Assembly: GCF_030544485.1 (NCBI RefSeq)
Contig: NZ_CP130610.1
Span: forward strand, 2,790,001-2,854,000
From: Halomonas sp. HAL1
Lineage (GTDB): Bacteria; Pseudomonadota; Gammaproteobacteria; Pseudomonadales; Halomonadaceae
Direction: 5' to 3'
DNA length: 64,000 bases
Shown here: positions 53,811 to 61,866 of the stretch, piece by piece
Layout of the letters: the number at the start of each line of letters is the position of its first letter
How positions within the stretch are numbered: the first letter of the stretch is position 1
Translations under genes and position numbers: made by a program
The notes under the pieces: model-generated
What the model was told of the DNA's origin: nothing
The model's input: only the letters and a program-made list of their open reading frames with translations
The model's database searches: none

Positions 53811-54704
53811 ATGACATCAAATACAACCACGATCCCTCGTTTTCGCCCAGGCGTGGCCGCCCTAGGGTTGCCTTTGCTTTTCATCGTTATGTGGAGTTCT
53901 GGCTACGTGGCTGGCAAAGCAGCCCTGCCATTTGTCGGCCCATACACCATGATCTTTCTGCGCTTCGCTAGTGCCGCCCTGGTTCTACTCATGGTCGCCG
54001 TTGCAACACGCGCACCGTGGCCAAAAACGTGGAAGGAGGTTGGCCACATTGCGGTTGTCGGGCTGCTGATTCAAGCAATGCAGTTCTCAGGGCTCTATAC
54101 CGGGATCAATCTCGGCGTGAGTGCGGGGGTTTCGGCGCTCATCGTAGGCACAATGCCTATCTTCGTTGCACTTGGTGCCAGTGTTTTTCTTGCTGAACGT
54201 ATAAAGCAACATCAATGGGTTGGGCTTCTGATTGGTCTAGCAGGTGTTGTATTGGTCGTTTCTGAAAAGTTCTCTTTTGGAGAAGCGACGCTCGGGGGAT
54301 ATATCGCGATTCTCTTCGCCCTGCTTGGTATCACGTTGGGCACGCTTTACCAGAAGAAATTTTGTACAAGCATGGACCTACGTACGGGTGGATTCATTCA
54401 ACTGAGTGTCGCAGCAACATTTGCTTTTGCTGCAGCTCATACACTTGAAGACCTGTACTTCCAAGTCACACCTACTTTCTTATTCGCAACAAGCTGGATG
54501 AGTCTTGTGAACTCGATTGGAGCCATCAGCGTGCTTTACGTCATGATTCGTCGCGGCGAGGCAAGCAAAGTGGCCAGCCTCTTCTACCTCATACCCGGCA
54601 TGACCGCCCTTATGGCCTTTGTGATACTCGGCGAAACACTTCACCCGTTAGCCATGATTGGCTTTGCAGTCACCGCCTGCGGGGTTTATCTGAATAACCG
54701 CTAG
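53811..54704 (+). CDS. EamA family (DMT superfamily) transporter
   Basis: A 297-aa protein with about ten helices and two EamA repeats: LLFIVMWSSGYVAGKAALPF at the start and SLFYLIPGMTALMAFVILGE near the end (first and second repeat signatures). An exporter of amino acids or metabolites, substrate unknown. The ATG follows AAGGAGAG. It is convergent with the LysR gene 19 bp downstream. Not a duplicate of the two EamA remnants: those have a different second-repeat sequence. Confidence 0.9.
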   Translation: MTSNTTTIPRFRPGVAALGLPLLFIVMWSSGYVAGKAALPFVGPYTMIFLRFASAALVLLMVAVATRAPWPKTWKEVGHIAVVGLLIQAMQFSGLYTGINLGVSAGVSALIVGTMPIFVALGASVFLAERIKQHQWVGLLIGLAGVVLVVSEKFSFGEATLGGYIAILFALLGITLGTLYQKKFCTSMDLRTGGFIQLSVAATFAFAAAHTLEDLYFQVTPTFLFATSWMSLVNSIGAISVLYVMIRRGEASKVASLFYLIPGMTALMAFVILGETLHPLAMIGFAVTACGVYLNNR

Positions 54705-54723
54705 CGGCCCCCCCTTGCCCCAA

Positions 54724-55671
54724 TCACATAGCGCATGGCACTTGGAGAGGCGCAACTCCTGCTTTCTGTTGTTCAGAAGAGTCCCAGCAGCGACGAATAA
54801 ACTGAATCAGCCACTCTACTTGGTCGGACTCAACGGTGGCCGCGGTTTTAATGCTGATTCGTACATCCGGCAGCGCGGGGAGTTGTTGCAAATTTATCGG
54901 TGAGGCGAGCCCATACTGCGAAGGGATAAAAGGTAGAGCGCTCACACCCAGGCCCGCCTTGACCGCTGCTAGTAAATCGCCTAAATCACGCGCCTCGTAA
55001 ACTATGCGCCATTGCAGTTGACTGTGCTTGAGCCTGTTGATTTGCAGGTCTCGTAGTATGCACGGAGGAGAAAAAGCAACTAGAGGAATCTCATTACAGG
55101 AATCTAGTAAAGAGTGTTGGGCTCCTACCCAGGAAAGGCGTCGGTCTGCCACACGTACGCCTTCTAGTAAATTCGGACGCGATGTGTCAGCAATGTCGAC
55201 AGCGATGACCATATCAAGCTTTCCATCATTGAGCTTATGTTGCAGTACCGTTGAGCGTCCTAGCTGAGGAATAATACGAATTCCCTCTTGCTCAAAAGGC
55301 AAGGAGGCCAGCATGATCGGCAAGTAGTCTTGAGCAAAATATTCAGATACTCCCAAGCGAATCTCTTTTGCAACTCCACGATACTGCCCGATCTTATCGA
55401 AAGCTTCGTCGTTGAGGGCAAGAATTTGCCGCGCGTACCATAGAAAGAGTTCACCTGCCTCTGTAAGACGCCTTCGACGCCCATAGGTCTCAAAAAAAGT
55501 ATTTCCAAGCTGTTCCTCAAGCCGACGCACATGGTGAGAAACAGCCGATTGAGTTAGGTGTAAGGCCTGCGCCGCTTCCGAGAAGCCACCGTAGTCGCTT
55601 ATCGATACCAACGTACGCAACAGTGTTGTGTCTAAATTAGCCTTACGTGCGGTCTTTATTATGTCAGTCAT
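54724..55671 (-). CDS. LysR-type regulator
   Basis: A 315-aa LTTR with HTH LDTTLLRTLVSISDYGGFSE and ALHLTQSAVSHHVRRLEEQL, followed by a complete effector domain (RLGVSEYFAQDYLPIMLASL and so on). The ATG has AAGGGGG upstream. It lies tail-to-tail with the EamA gene, so regulation of it is not implied by a shared promoter. Target unknown. Confidence 0.9.
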   Translation of the reverse strand: MTDIIKTARKANLDTTLLRTLVSISDYGGFSEAAQALHLTQSAVSHHVRRLEEQLGNTFFETYGRRRRLTEAGELFLWYARQILALNDEAFDKIGQYRGVAKEIRLGVSEYFAQDYLPIMLASLPFEQEGIRIIPQLGRSTVLQHKLNDGKLDMVIAVDIADTSRPNLLEGVRVADRRLSWVGAQHSLLDSCNEIPLVAFSPPCILRDLQINRLKHSQLQWRIVYEARDLGDLLAAVKAGLGVSALPFIPSQYGLASPINLQQLPALPDVRISIKTAATVESDQVEWLIQFIRRCWDSSEQQKAGVAPLQVPCAM

Positions 55672-55712
55672 GAGACCCCCTTAGCCCTCAGATACACATT
55701 CTCTTATACGCT

Positions 55713-55994
55713 TTAGAAAGAATTAAATACAACTAGACTCCTGAACCGACCCGGGATTCCCGGAGGCTCCAACCCTCGAGAGGATGAAGCTATGAACAAA
55801 TCAAATCGATGGCAGGGGGTCGTGGTTTCAGAAAGGGTAAGCAAATTCATCCGCACGTCTTCTCGTGGGAAATATTGGCGTGCCGGGTAGCGGTGTTCGA
55901 GGGCTTGGTTGGAGTCAGCTAGCAGTTTACCATCAACATACACCTGCACTCGCTGGTTAACGTGGTGGAGCGTAATGCGAGATGCCTGTGACAT
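55713..55994 (-). pseudogene. DUF427 remnant, copy 2
   Basis: Residues 1-60 match the start of DUF427: MSQASRITLHHVNQRVQVYV, DGKLLADSNQALEHRYPARQ and YFPREDVRMNLLTLSETTTP. The homology stops at TPCHRFDLF, where family members read THCPFKG; the rest of the 93-aa frame is unrelated. It is the longest of the three copies. The 5' flank is shared with copy 1 over about 45 bp. Confidence 0.75.
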
Positions 55995-56122
55995 TAGGTT
56001 TTCCCTGCGGCGTTATTCGCTCTAGTAAAATTAGCCTAGCAGTTGTCTCTGTTGAATCCCACGTCTTCCTCATTAAACTTTAGGCTACAGCCATGACCTG
56101 TGTCATGTTTAAGACATCAGGT

Positions 56123-56470
56123 CTATTTCTCTACCAGAGCCTTACCCGTTCCCTGCCTGAATTGTTTCAGGATCAGGCCAATTACAATCAGCCCAGCCCC
56201 AATGGAGTTCGCCATGCGCAACGGCTCCCCTAGTATTAGATAAGAGAGTAGTACGCCTAAGAACGGATTAAGTAGTTGATAGCTCAATCCCGTCGAGGCG
56301 CCGCTGATGCGAATCAGCACAAGCCAGAGGCTCATTCCGTCGATGGTGACCACAAGTACCAGATGAGTGATCAATATCATCGTATCGATAGAAGGCACAG
56401 CATGCGGCTGACCAAACGTCATTGCCATGGGTAGTAACTCGACAGCGACAGCAACCGATTACCAGAGAAA
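56123..56470 (-). pseudogene. EamA transporter remnant, copy 2
   Basis: The frame at 56428-56123 reads MAMTFGQPHAVPSIDTMILI, WLVLIRISGASTGLSYQLLN, GEPLRMANSIGAGLIVIGLI and ends in KALVEK. It aligns to copy 1 without the second frameshift but lacks everything upstream; similarity ends near 56470, just before the recD fragment. It follows DUF427 copy 2 in the same order as copy 1. Confidence 0.75.
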
Positions 56471-56489
56471 TCGCAGAATAACCCGATTT

Positions 56490-56750
56490 ACTGAGTGCTG
56501 CCTTCCTATCTAAACACGGTTGAAACCGTGTTCGCGATGACGGTACACTAATCTCAAGGCTCAGAGTTTCAGCACACCGCCCTGCTGCTACCGCAAACGC
56601 CCAACCCAATCATCACCCGCTAACTGGTCTACACTGGCATCACCCGCGCCCGCGATTGGCTCACGGTGGTGGAAGCCAAACGCGGGGTGTTGAATGAGGC
56701 GGTGGTGAGGAAGGTTTTGAGGGTTAGTGGTGTGTGGGGTAAGAAAAAGA
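56490..56750 (+). pseudogene. recD': Duplicate, broken 3' end of recD
   Basis: Aligns base for base, without gaps, to the last about 240 bp of recD (47300-47525), near 89% identical by my count. In the recD frame it reads NTVETVFAMTVH-stop, SQGSEFQHTALLLPQTPNPI, then TR-stop-LVYTGITRARDWLT, ending RVSGVWGKKKIHSNF-stop. Three in-frame stops replace W, K and E codons, so it is not functional. It has no frameshift. Confidence 0.92.
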
Positions 56751-56759
56751 TACATTCCA

Positions 56760-57029
56760 ATTTCTAATAGTGTCAGTTCTCGGACAGAAACAGTACTTTA
56801 GATGGTGTTTATAGAATACCCAAAACACTGGAAGAGCTTTACTTTTCCCGCGTGCTTCATTTTTTATGCAACGCCCTTAATTCTTGCGATTCGATCTTCT
56901 ATGTATTGCACCTCAGCAACATTCCAACTGCTATGCTCGCTGCGTAAAGACTCCTGGGTAGAAGGATTAAACTAGTGTATAGCAAGCACGTTACACGTAA
57001 CGTAGCGGAAAGCTTTCATTCGGCAGCGA
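56760..57029. other. Non-coding spacer after the recD fragment
   Basis: A 270-bp stretch between the recD remnant and the ABC-3C operon 3' end. No ORF, terminator or repeat was recognised. Confidence 0.6.
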
Positions 57030-58718
57030 CTATACTTTAAAAAATTTATCGCGTTGGGAAAGCTCTAATATCATATGCTTTTTATATTTCTGATACTGAT
57101 CATCCGGTAACTTATCTGAGAGCATTGATAAAATATGCTGTCCAGCTAACTTACAAGATTCTTCAAACAATTTTTTAATATAATTAATATGAATATCATC
57201 GATGGAATCATGAAGCACAAAATTAGGTCTATACACTTCCTCAGCAGCTACAGTTTTTATATAAGACAAATCAAAAAGCACAACTTCTAGTCTTTTCAAA
57301 CCTCCCTCACTATTAGACTGTACCTCATCAACAGTAGGAGAGCATTCACCCTTAATTTCATCCACATTCAAACTGAAATTGTAACCAACTTCATAAAAGC
57401 TTTTTGTATATGCTTTAAAAGTATCAACAAAGACCTTCTCAAAACTCCTTACACTTTCCAGCTCTTTCTCTAACTGCCGGGAAATATTTTCTAACCTCTC
57501 ACTTTCATCAAAATACTTTTCCTCAATTGTTTCTTTTTGTTCGACTATTGCATTAAGCTTTAAAAGTTCCTTATTCAGCTCACCTATCCTTTTGACTGTA
57601 TCAGACAACTCTTCAACTTCCTTCTTAGATTTCATTTCTTTGTAAAGAAGATTTCTTCTTTCTTTCAGCCCATTCATCTCCTCTTTATATCGTCGTTTTT
57701 TTATTTGGATATCTTCGAGCCCATCTGAAACAAATTCTTTTTTTGCATTTACAAGCTGTTTATGAAAAATTAATGACTCGCTATAATCAACAAGAACGGA
57801 ATCTACTTTAGCTGAAGCATAGCCATAAACCGCGCGCAGCTCTTCAATCAAATAATATTGATCTTCGCTAATAAGAAGCTCATTAGTTTTAGAAATATTT
57901 CTCAATTTCAAATCTAATTCGAGAACTTTATCTGACAACGAGTTTTGCATATCATCGACATCATTTATCTTGCTAACGATTTCAAACTTATCTATACCTC
58001 TGTCTGTAGAAAAAAATGAATTCTCGAGCTTCTCAACTTGTTTTTTAATATTATTTATAGAGCTTAGGATTTTTTGCTCAGAAATAACGCCTTTAAAAGA
58101 AATCACTTGCCGATCATATCTTTTAACAGCATTCTTTAACTTATGCCTTTTACTAAGAATCTCTGTATTACTGAAATTAAAAAGATACAAAAAAACTGTA
58201 CTTACATCAGACTTAGAAACGCTTCTTCCATTATCAAACTTCACAGTATGCAACATACGATATTGATTAGTTCTAAAAAACTTGGGGGCTAGCTTTCGAA
58301 TAGTTGGCTTTTCTGAGAAAACATTAAAAACAGTTTTCATAATGTGTAAGATATAATCTTTTCTATCCACTTCCACGTCATTTATATAGTAGCTTTGACA
58401 AATAGTAATAGTGGATAAACGACGCTTGATTGTGCTTAAAGACCCTTTAAGCCCTTTATACTCCAAAGAGACGTAAACGATTTTATCAGTAAGTAGCAAC
58501 TCTATTTCGCTATTAGGTGTACCAAACTCTTCGTCGATATATATTGGAGCAATTGGGCCATCAAAAAGGTAATCAAGGACCCTGCCGAGCGTGGATTTTC
58601 CAACGCTATTCCCTGGAGCGCTATCTTTCAGGTTTGTAATTATATTCAAGCCATCAAGAAATGGGATTTCTCTAACCATTTCCCCGTCAACTTCTAAAAC
58701 AAACTTATTCAGTCTCAT
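57030..58718 (-). CDS. ABC-3C system ATPase component (DUF2326, SMC/RecN-like)
   Basis: A 562-aa protein. An N-terminal half-ATPase has the start VREIPFLDGLNIITNLKDS and Walker A GNSVGKST (about residue 40). A long coiled-coil region runs at about 180-440. The C-terminal DUF2326 region holds a Walker B-like FVLHDSIDDIH (about residue 508). This is the ATPase of ABC-three-component systems, predicted to sense or act on DNA or phage structures and to trigger an effector. ATG 58718 overlaps the preceding gene by 14 bp and has GAGGTGA upstream. Very AT-rich. Confidence 0.85.
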   Translation of the reverse strand: MRLNKFVLEVDGEMVREIPFLDGLNIITNLKDSAPGNSVGKSTLGRVLDYLFDGPIAPIYIDEEFGTPNSEIELLLTDKIVYVSLEYKGLKGSLSTIKRRLSTITICQSYYINDVEVDRKDYILHIMKTVFNVFSEKPTIRKLAPKFFRTNQYRMLHTVKFDNGRSVSKSDVSTVFLYLFNFSNTEILSKRHKLKNAVKRYDRQVISFKGVISEQKILSSINNIKKQVEKLENSFFSTDRGIDKFEIVSKINDVDDMQNSLSDKVLELDLKLRNISKTNELLISEDQYYLIEELRAVYGYASAKVDSVLVDYSESLIFHKQLVNAKKEFVSDGLEDIQIKKRRYKEEMNGLKERRNLLYKEMKSKKEVEELSDTVKRIGELNKELLKLNAIVEQKETIEEKYFDESERLENISRQLEKELESVRSFEKVFVDTFKAYTKSFYEVGYNFSLNVDEIKGECSPTVDEVQSNSEGGLKRLEVVLFDLSYIKTVAAEEVYRPNFVLHDSIDDIHINYIKKLFEESCKLAGQHILSMLSDKLPDDQYQKYKKHMILELSQRDKFFKV

Positions 58719-58941
58719 TAACAATCACCTCACTACCATTGCATCTAATCGCTGATAAAATATAAAGCCAATCTAAGGTGATTATAATATAATCAACAGA
58801 TATAAATAACTCACTCTCTCCAATCTCAAAAACTTTCTTTATCTCCATCCGTTTATTTTTTTGTCTTCTTATTTTTCTTAATATATATGCACCTATGTAC
58901 AAAACATTAATCTCTGGATCACCTCCTTTAATTGGTAACAT
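58705..58941 (-). CDS. ABC-3C middle component (MC6-type)
   Basis: A 78-aa protein that starts MLPIKGGDPEINVLYIGAYI and ends with LDWLYILSAIRCNG, the pattern of middle component 6 (P-K start, NxLYxGAxIL, L-LDxLYxLxAI). It is a small winged-helix-like adaptor between ATPase and C-terminal-domain protein. ATG 58941 has GGAGAG upstream; 36 upstream in-frame codons belong to the overlapping neighbour. It overlaps both neighbours by 14 bp. Confidence 0.8.
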   Translation of the reverse strand: MLPIKGGDPEINVLYIGAYILRKIRRQKNKRMEIKKVFEIGESELFISVDYIIITLDWLYILSAIRCNGSEVIVNETE

Positions 58942-59476
58942 TAGGGCTCTCCAGAATAAGGCATTCCACAAATGCATGAGCAACAACAATATTAACACCG
59001 AGTTCAACTTGCTCTTTATATGACGGTAAGTTTGAAGATTTATAAACAAACTTCTTTAACTGACTCACCACACTATCAACAATGCAATCCGCATGCTTTC
59101 TAATTTCAACAATGTCTACATCATATGGATCAATCTCAAATTTAGTTAACGCCTTATTATACATATCGTTCAACAAGATCATTGCAGTTTGTTTGCCATT
59201 AATTATTTGCTTATCTACAACAGCATAAGCCCTTTCAATATTTGAAGAATATGACTTGTACTGTTGTACAATAATTCTTTGCCTTTTTAAATGATTATGT
59301 TCTATTTTTTTTAAAACTGTTGATGGGAAATTTCGATTTTTTAAATCCATTTCAACTGAAGCTGTAACAATATCACTAATAATAATATTAATTATTGAGT
59401 CAACCTTAGACTCTGGCGATTCAGTCGTGTTAAAATCACCTTCAACAACACCTATCGAAACTTGTGTTCCACACAT
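58928..59476 (-). CDS. ABC-3C C-terminal-domain component
   Basis: A 182-aa protein. After a short N-terminus (TQVSIGVVEGDFNTTE) it has a helical domain beginning FPSTVLKKIEHNHLKRQRII, the P-x-K-I-x-x-N pattern of ABC-3C C-terminal domains. In larger family members this domain carries a fused effector; here none is fused, so the effector may be the membrane protein encoded just upstream. The ATG follows AAGGGG. Overlaps the middle component by 14 bp. Confidence 0.75.
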   Translation of the reverse strand: MCGTQVSIGVVEGDFNTTESPESKVDSIINIIISDIVTASVEMDLKNRNFPSTVLKKIEHNHLKRQRIIVQQYKSYSSNIERAYAVVDKQIINGKQTAMILLNDMYNKALTKFEIDPYDVDIVEIRKHADCIVDSVVSQLKKFVYKSSNLPSYKEQVELGVNIVVAHAFVECLILESPNVTN

Positions 59477-59484
59477 AAAACCCC

Positions 59485-59823
59485 TTACTTCAGCTCAAGG
59501 TTAACATCGCCTTTAACCACACCTTGATTGACATTATTTTTGCCTTTTTGACTTACTTTATGGCAATCAACGCTAATCTCACTGTTTTCAATTTCAACGA
59601 TTTTTTGCTCCAGGTTAGTATTTACGATACGCAATTCGCTATTAGTCAAATCAAGACTTTTATTTTCGATTTTTAAATTATTATATGAAACTTTCAGCGC
59701 AGCAAAATACTTATTTATTTTAGCGGCCTCATTTCTTTTCACTATAGAATATATAAACCCAAAAACAGTAAACACCCAGGCAACAGCTGCACCAAAAGGT
59801 GAGGAGAAAAAACTTAAATCCAC
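59485..59823 (-). CDS. Small membrane/coiled-coil protein, first gene of the ABC-3C operon
   Basis: A 112-aa protein with one membrane helix at about residues 8-28 (GAAVAWVFTVFGFIYSIV), then a coiled coil (YNNLKIENKSLDLTNSELRI) and a C-terminal motif QKGKNNVNQGVVKGDVNLEL. The motif G-NN-N-GVV-GD-N recurs in the N-terminus of the next gene product as GVVEGDFN. GTG 59823 is chosen because GGAGG lies 5 nt upstream; a TTG 12 bp earlier is inside the Shine-Dalgarno. It lies 8 bp before the next gene. Not recognised as a known family; a membrane effector or anchor is inferred. Confidence 0.65.
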   Translation of the reverse strand: MDLSFFSSPFGAAVAWVFTVFGFIYSIVKRNEAAKINKYFAALKVSYNNLKIENKSLDLTNSELRIVNTNLEQKIVEIENSEISVDCHKVSQKGKNNVNQGVVKGDVNLELK

Positions 59824-60007
59824 GACAACCTCCAAAATCTAGCACCATAAAAAAATTAAATTAAAAAGACATGCTCAGAGTAGTTTGGCCAAGTAACTGC
59901 ATATTCTCAAAGCATCCTAAACAATTATTGTCTATAGAAATATTTTATTACTATTTAGAATGCAATACGAAATTAAGTAAACCTACCAGAGTACCTTCAC
60001 TAGAAAA

Positions 60008-60136
60008 TTAGTAACGTGGCGGATAGCCGTGTTCACGTAAATGAAGCATATTCGTGGAGTCGACTGGCAAAATGCCATTTACCTGCACTTGCATACGCAG
60101 CTTGGTAAAGTGAAGCGTTATACGGGCATCCTGCAT
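60008..60136 (-). pseudogene. DUF427 remnant, copy 3
   Basis: 42 codons: MQDARITLHFTKLRMQVQVN, then DSTNMLHLREHGYPPRY followed by stop, where family members continue YxPREDV. The 5' flank TTCCCTGCGGCGTTGTTCGC resembles copies 1 and 2. Too short for a working DUF427 domain. Confidence 0.65.
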
Positions 60137-60220
60137 CGTATATTCCCTGCGGCGTTGTTCGCTCTAGTGCTTCGAGACTAGCAGCAAACATAAATTAAGA
60201 CTACCTCGGAAGCTTGGCTT

Positions 60221-61012
60221 TTAGTCGATAACTGATTCTTTGTAATGAGTGTGAGTCATCACTTCCACGCTACCGCTTATGGCACCGTGATTAATTTGGC
60301 ACAGCACTAAGCTGGGCTGGGTAACGTTAGACTTAATGCTTAGCTCGCCTGCTGCGTTCCAGCCGCCGCTGTTACCGCAGGTTTGCCACCCGCCCGTGGT
60401 GGAAACGTGGTTAGTGAGCAGTACCGGTAGTTGGTGGCGTTGAGCTATAGCAGCAAGTAGCTCGGCATCGTGGGTGTAACCGCCTGGGGAGATCAGCGCG
60501 CTGGCTAGGTACACGTCCGCTTGATGGGCAGCGGCGGTAGCGGCGTGGCTGGAGTGGGTGAAGTCGGCGCAAACGGCCAGGGCAATGCGGGTGCCGTTAA
60601 CGTTGATAAGGCCGCTTTCGTGGCCTGGGGTGCAGTAAGCACCCTCCCCTTCGTGAAGGTGCTATTTTAGGTAGAATGTGTGTTCGCCGTTGGGGAAACA
60701 GATCACCGCTGCGATGTAGGGTTTGCCGTTGGGGTTGTGCAGCGGGCAGCCTGCGATCACTACTATGTTGGTGGCCACGGCAGCGGCGGTGAGTGCGGCA
60801 AACGTTTTATCGTTACGGGGCATGGCCAGCTGGCTGAGTAGCGCCAGCTCGTAACCGGTGAGCGAGAGTTCGGGAAAGGCCACCACGTTGGCCCCTAGCG
60901 AGGCGGCGCGTTCTATGTAGGCCAGGTGCGTTTGCAGGTTTTCGTCTACCGCCGCTTTGATGATGGGCAGTTGGGCGAGTGCGATGGTGATGGGGGCTTG
61001 GGTAGTGATCAT
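60221..61012 (-). pseudogene. Carbon-nitrogen hydrolase gene with one in-frame amber codon
   Basis: An otherwise continuous 264-codon frame. The first part (61012-60665) has ITIALAQLPIIKAAVDENLQ, FPELSLTGYE with the catalytic Glu, and HTFYLK with the catalytic Lys. A TAG at 60664-60662 follows; the same frame then continues HLHEGEGAYCTPGHESG, LAVCADFTHSSHA with the catalytic Cys, and a normal C-terminus. CAG (Gln) to TAG is the simplest explanation. Without readthrough the product lacks the nucleophile Cys. Start at 61012 (MITTQAPITIALAQ). Confidence 0.85.
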
Positions 61013-61043
61013 TTTTATCGCTTTGCTGGCTGGGTGCTGGAAT

Positions 61044-61127
61044 GGTCGCGGGCTAAAGCCACCTCCCACAGTGCTGGCTCACTCTAGGGGCGGTTCGGTC
61101 GCGGGCTTAAACCGCCTCCCACTGTGC
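61044..61127. repeat. Pair of REP-like repeats
   Basis: GGTCGCGGGCTAAAGCCACC (61044-61063, continuing TCCCACAGTGC) and GGTCGCGGGCTTAAACCGCC (61097-61116, continuing TCCCACTGTGC) are two 31-bp direct copies 22 bp apart. The core CGCGGGC...CTCCCAC resembles Pseudomonas REP sequences. The second copy can pair with GGCGGTT upstream of it. They lie upstream of the broken nitrilase gene. Confidence 0.75.
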
Positions 61128-61266
61128 ATTTATAATGCTTTTTGCCATACAAGGTTAGTACCGCTTCTCAGCAAAAGACAAAAGCGGCTAGGTGATGTTT
61201 GACCAGACGATAACACCCCGCAGTAGCGAGGCGATACTGGCAGCCAAGGTATAAGCGCAGGCTTTG

Positions 61267-61866
61267 CTAAACGAATGCAGTCTGCTCAAAGCTTGCCCGT
61301 GCGATCACCCCAGAATGCCATGACTGCAACTGTGGATACTCTTCTTTCCAGCTCACCTCTGGCAACCTGAAAGCTAAGTAATCTAGCGCAACGGCTACAG
61401 CGATTTCACCGAGATTAACTGACGAGGCAAATGGTTTTTTAAGCTCGCTGTCCAGTTGCTTGAAGATTCGCTGTATGGCTCGTTGGCGCCTTAGCCCGAG
61501 TTCACTCTCTTCAACCTCATGGCCATAATGCTTTCTTGAAATCACGATCGTGAAAGCGGCATCCATCAGGTTTTGGCCCAACCCAGCCAAGTGCAACACA
61601 TCACCCAAACACGTTGAGGGAATCATTGGCTTGTTGGGACTGATGCCATCCAGATAAACGGCAATCAGCATCGACTCGCTTAGCGTGGTGCCGTCCTCCG
61701 TTATCAGCGCCGGAATACGCCCCGCAGGGTTGGTCTTTAATAGAGCGGTATCGTCTACCCAGGGGTCGCACCACTTCAGCGTAACGGCCTCATCTAGCCC
61801 TTTTTCAATTAAAACGATGCGCGCCAGGCGCGCATAAGGTGACGTTGCGTTCAGGTAGAGTTCCAT
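61267..61866 (-). CDS. Glutathione S-transferase family protein
   Basis: A 199-aa protein with an N-terminal thioredoxin-like domain (LYLNATSPYARLARIVLIEK, then NPAGRIPALITEDG and the SES turn LSESMLIAVYLDG) and an all-helical C-terminal domain. Specific substrate unknown. Its ATG overlaps the stop of the truncated MFS gene by one base (TAATG), with GGAGG upstream, so it was the second gene of an operon whose promoter is now beyond the IS4-family insertion. Confidence 0.9.
   Translation of the reverse strand: MELYLNATSPYARLARIVLIEKGLDEAVTLKWCDPWVDDTALLKTNPAGRIPALITEDGTTLSESMLIAVYLDGISPNKPMIPSTCLGDVLHLAGLGQNLMDAAFTIVISRKHYGHEVEESELGLRRQRAIQRIFKQLDSELKKPFASSVNLGEIAVAVALDYLAFRLPEVSWKEEYPQLQSWHSGVIARASFEQTAFV

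Noticed and set aside
47536..56750. A complete prophage or integrative element
   Set aside because: No integrase, structural or conjugation genes; only the duplicated recD end hints at integration.
59824..59835. TTG start giving four more residues to the membrane protein of the ABC-3C operon
   Set aside because: The TTG is part of the GGAGG ribosome-binding region; the GTG at 59823 is correctly spaced.
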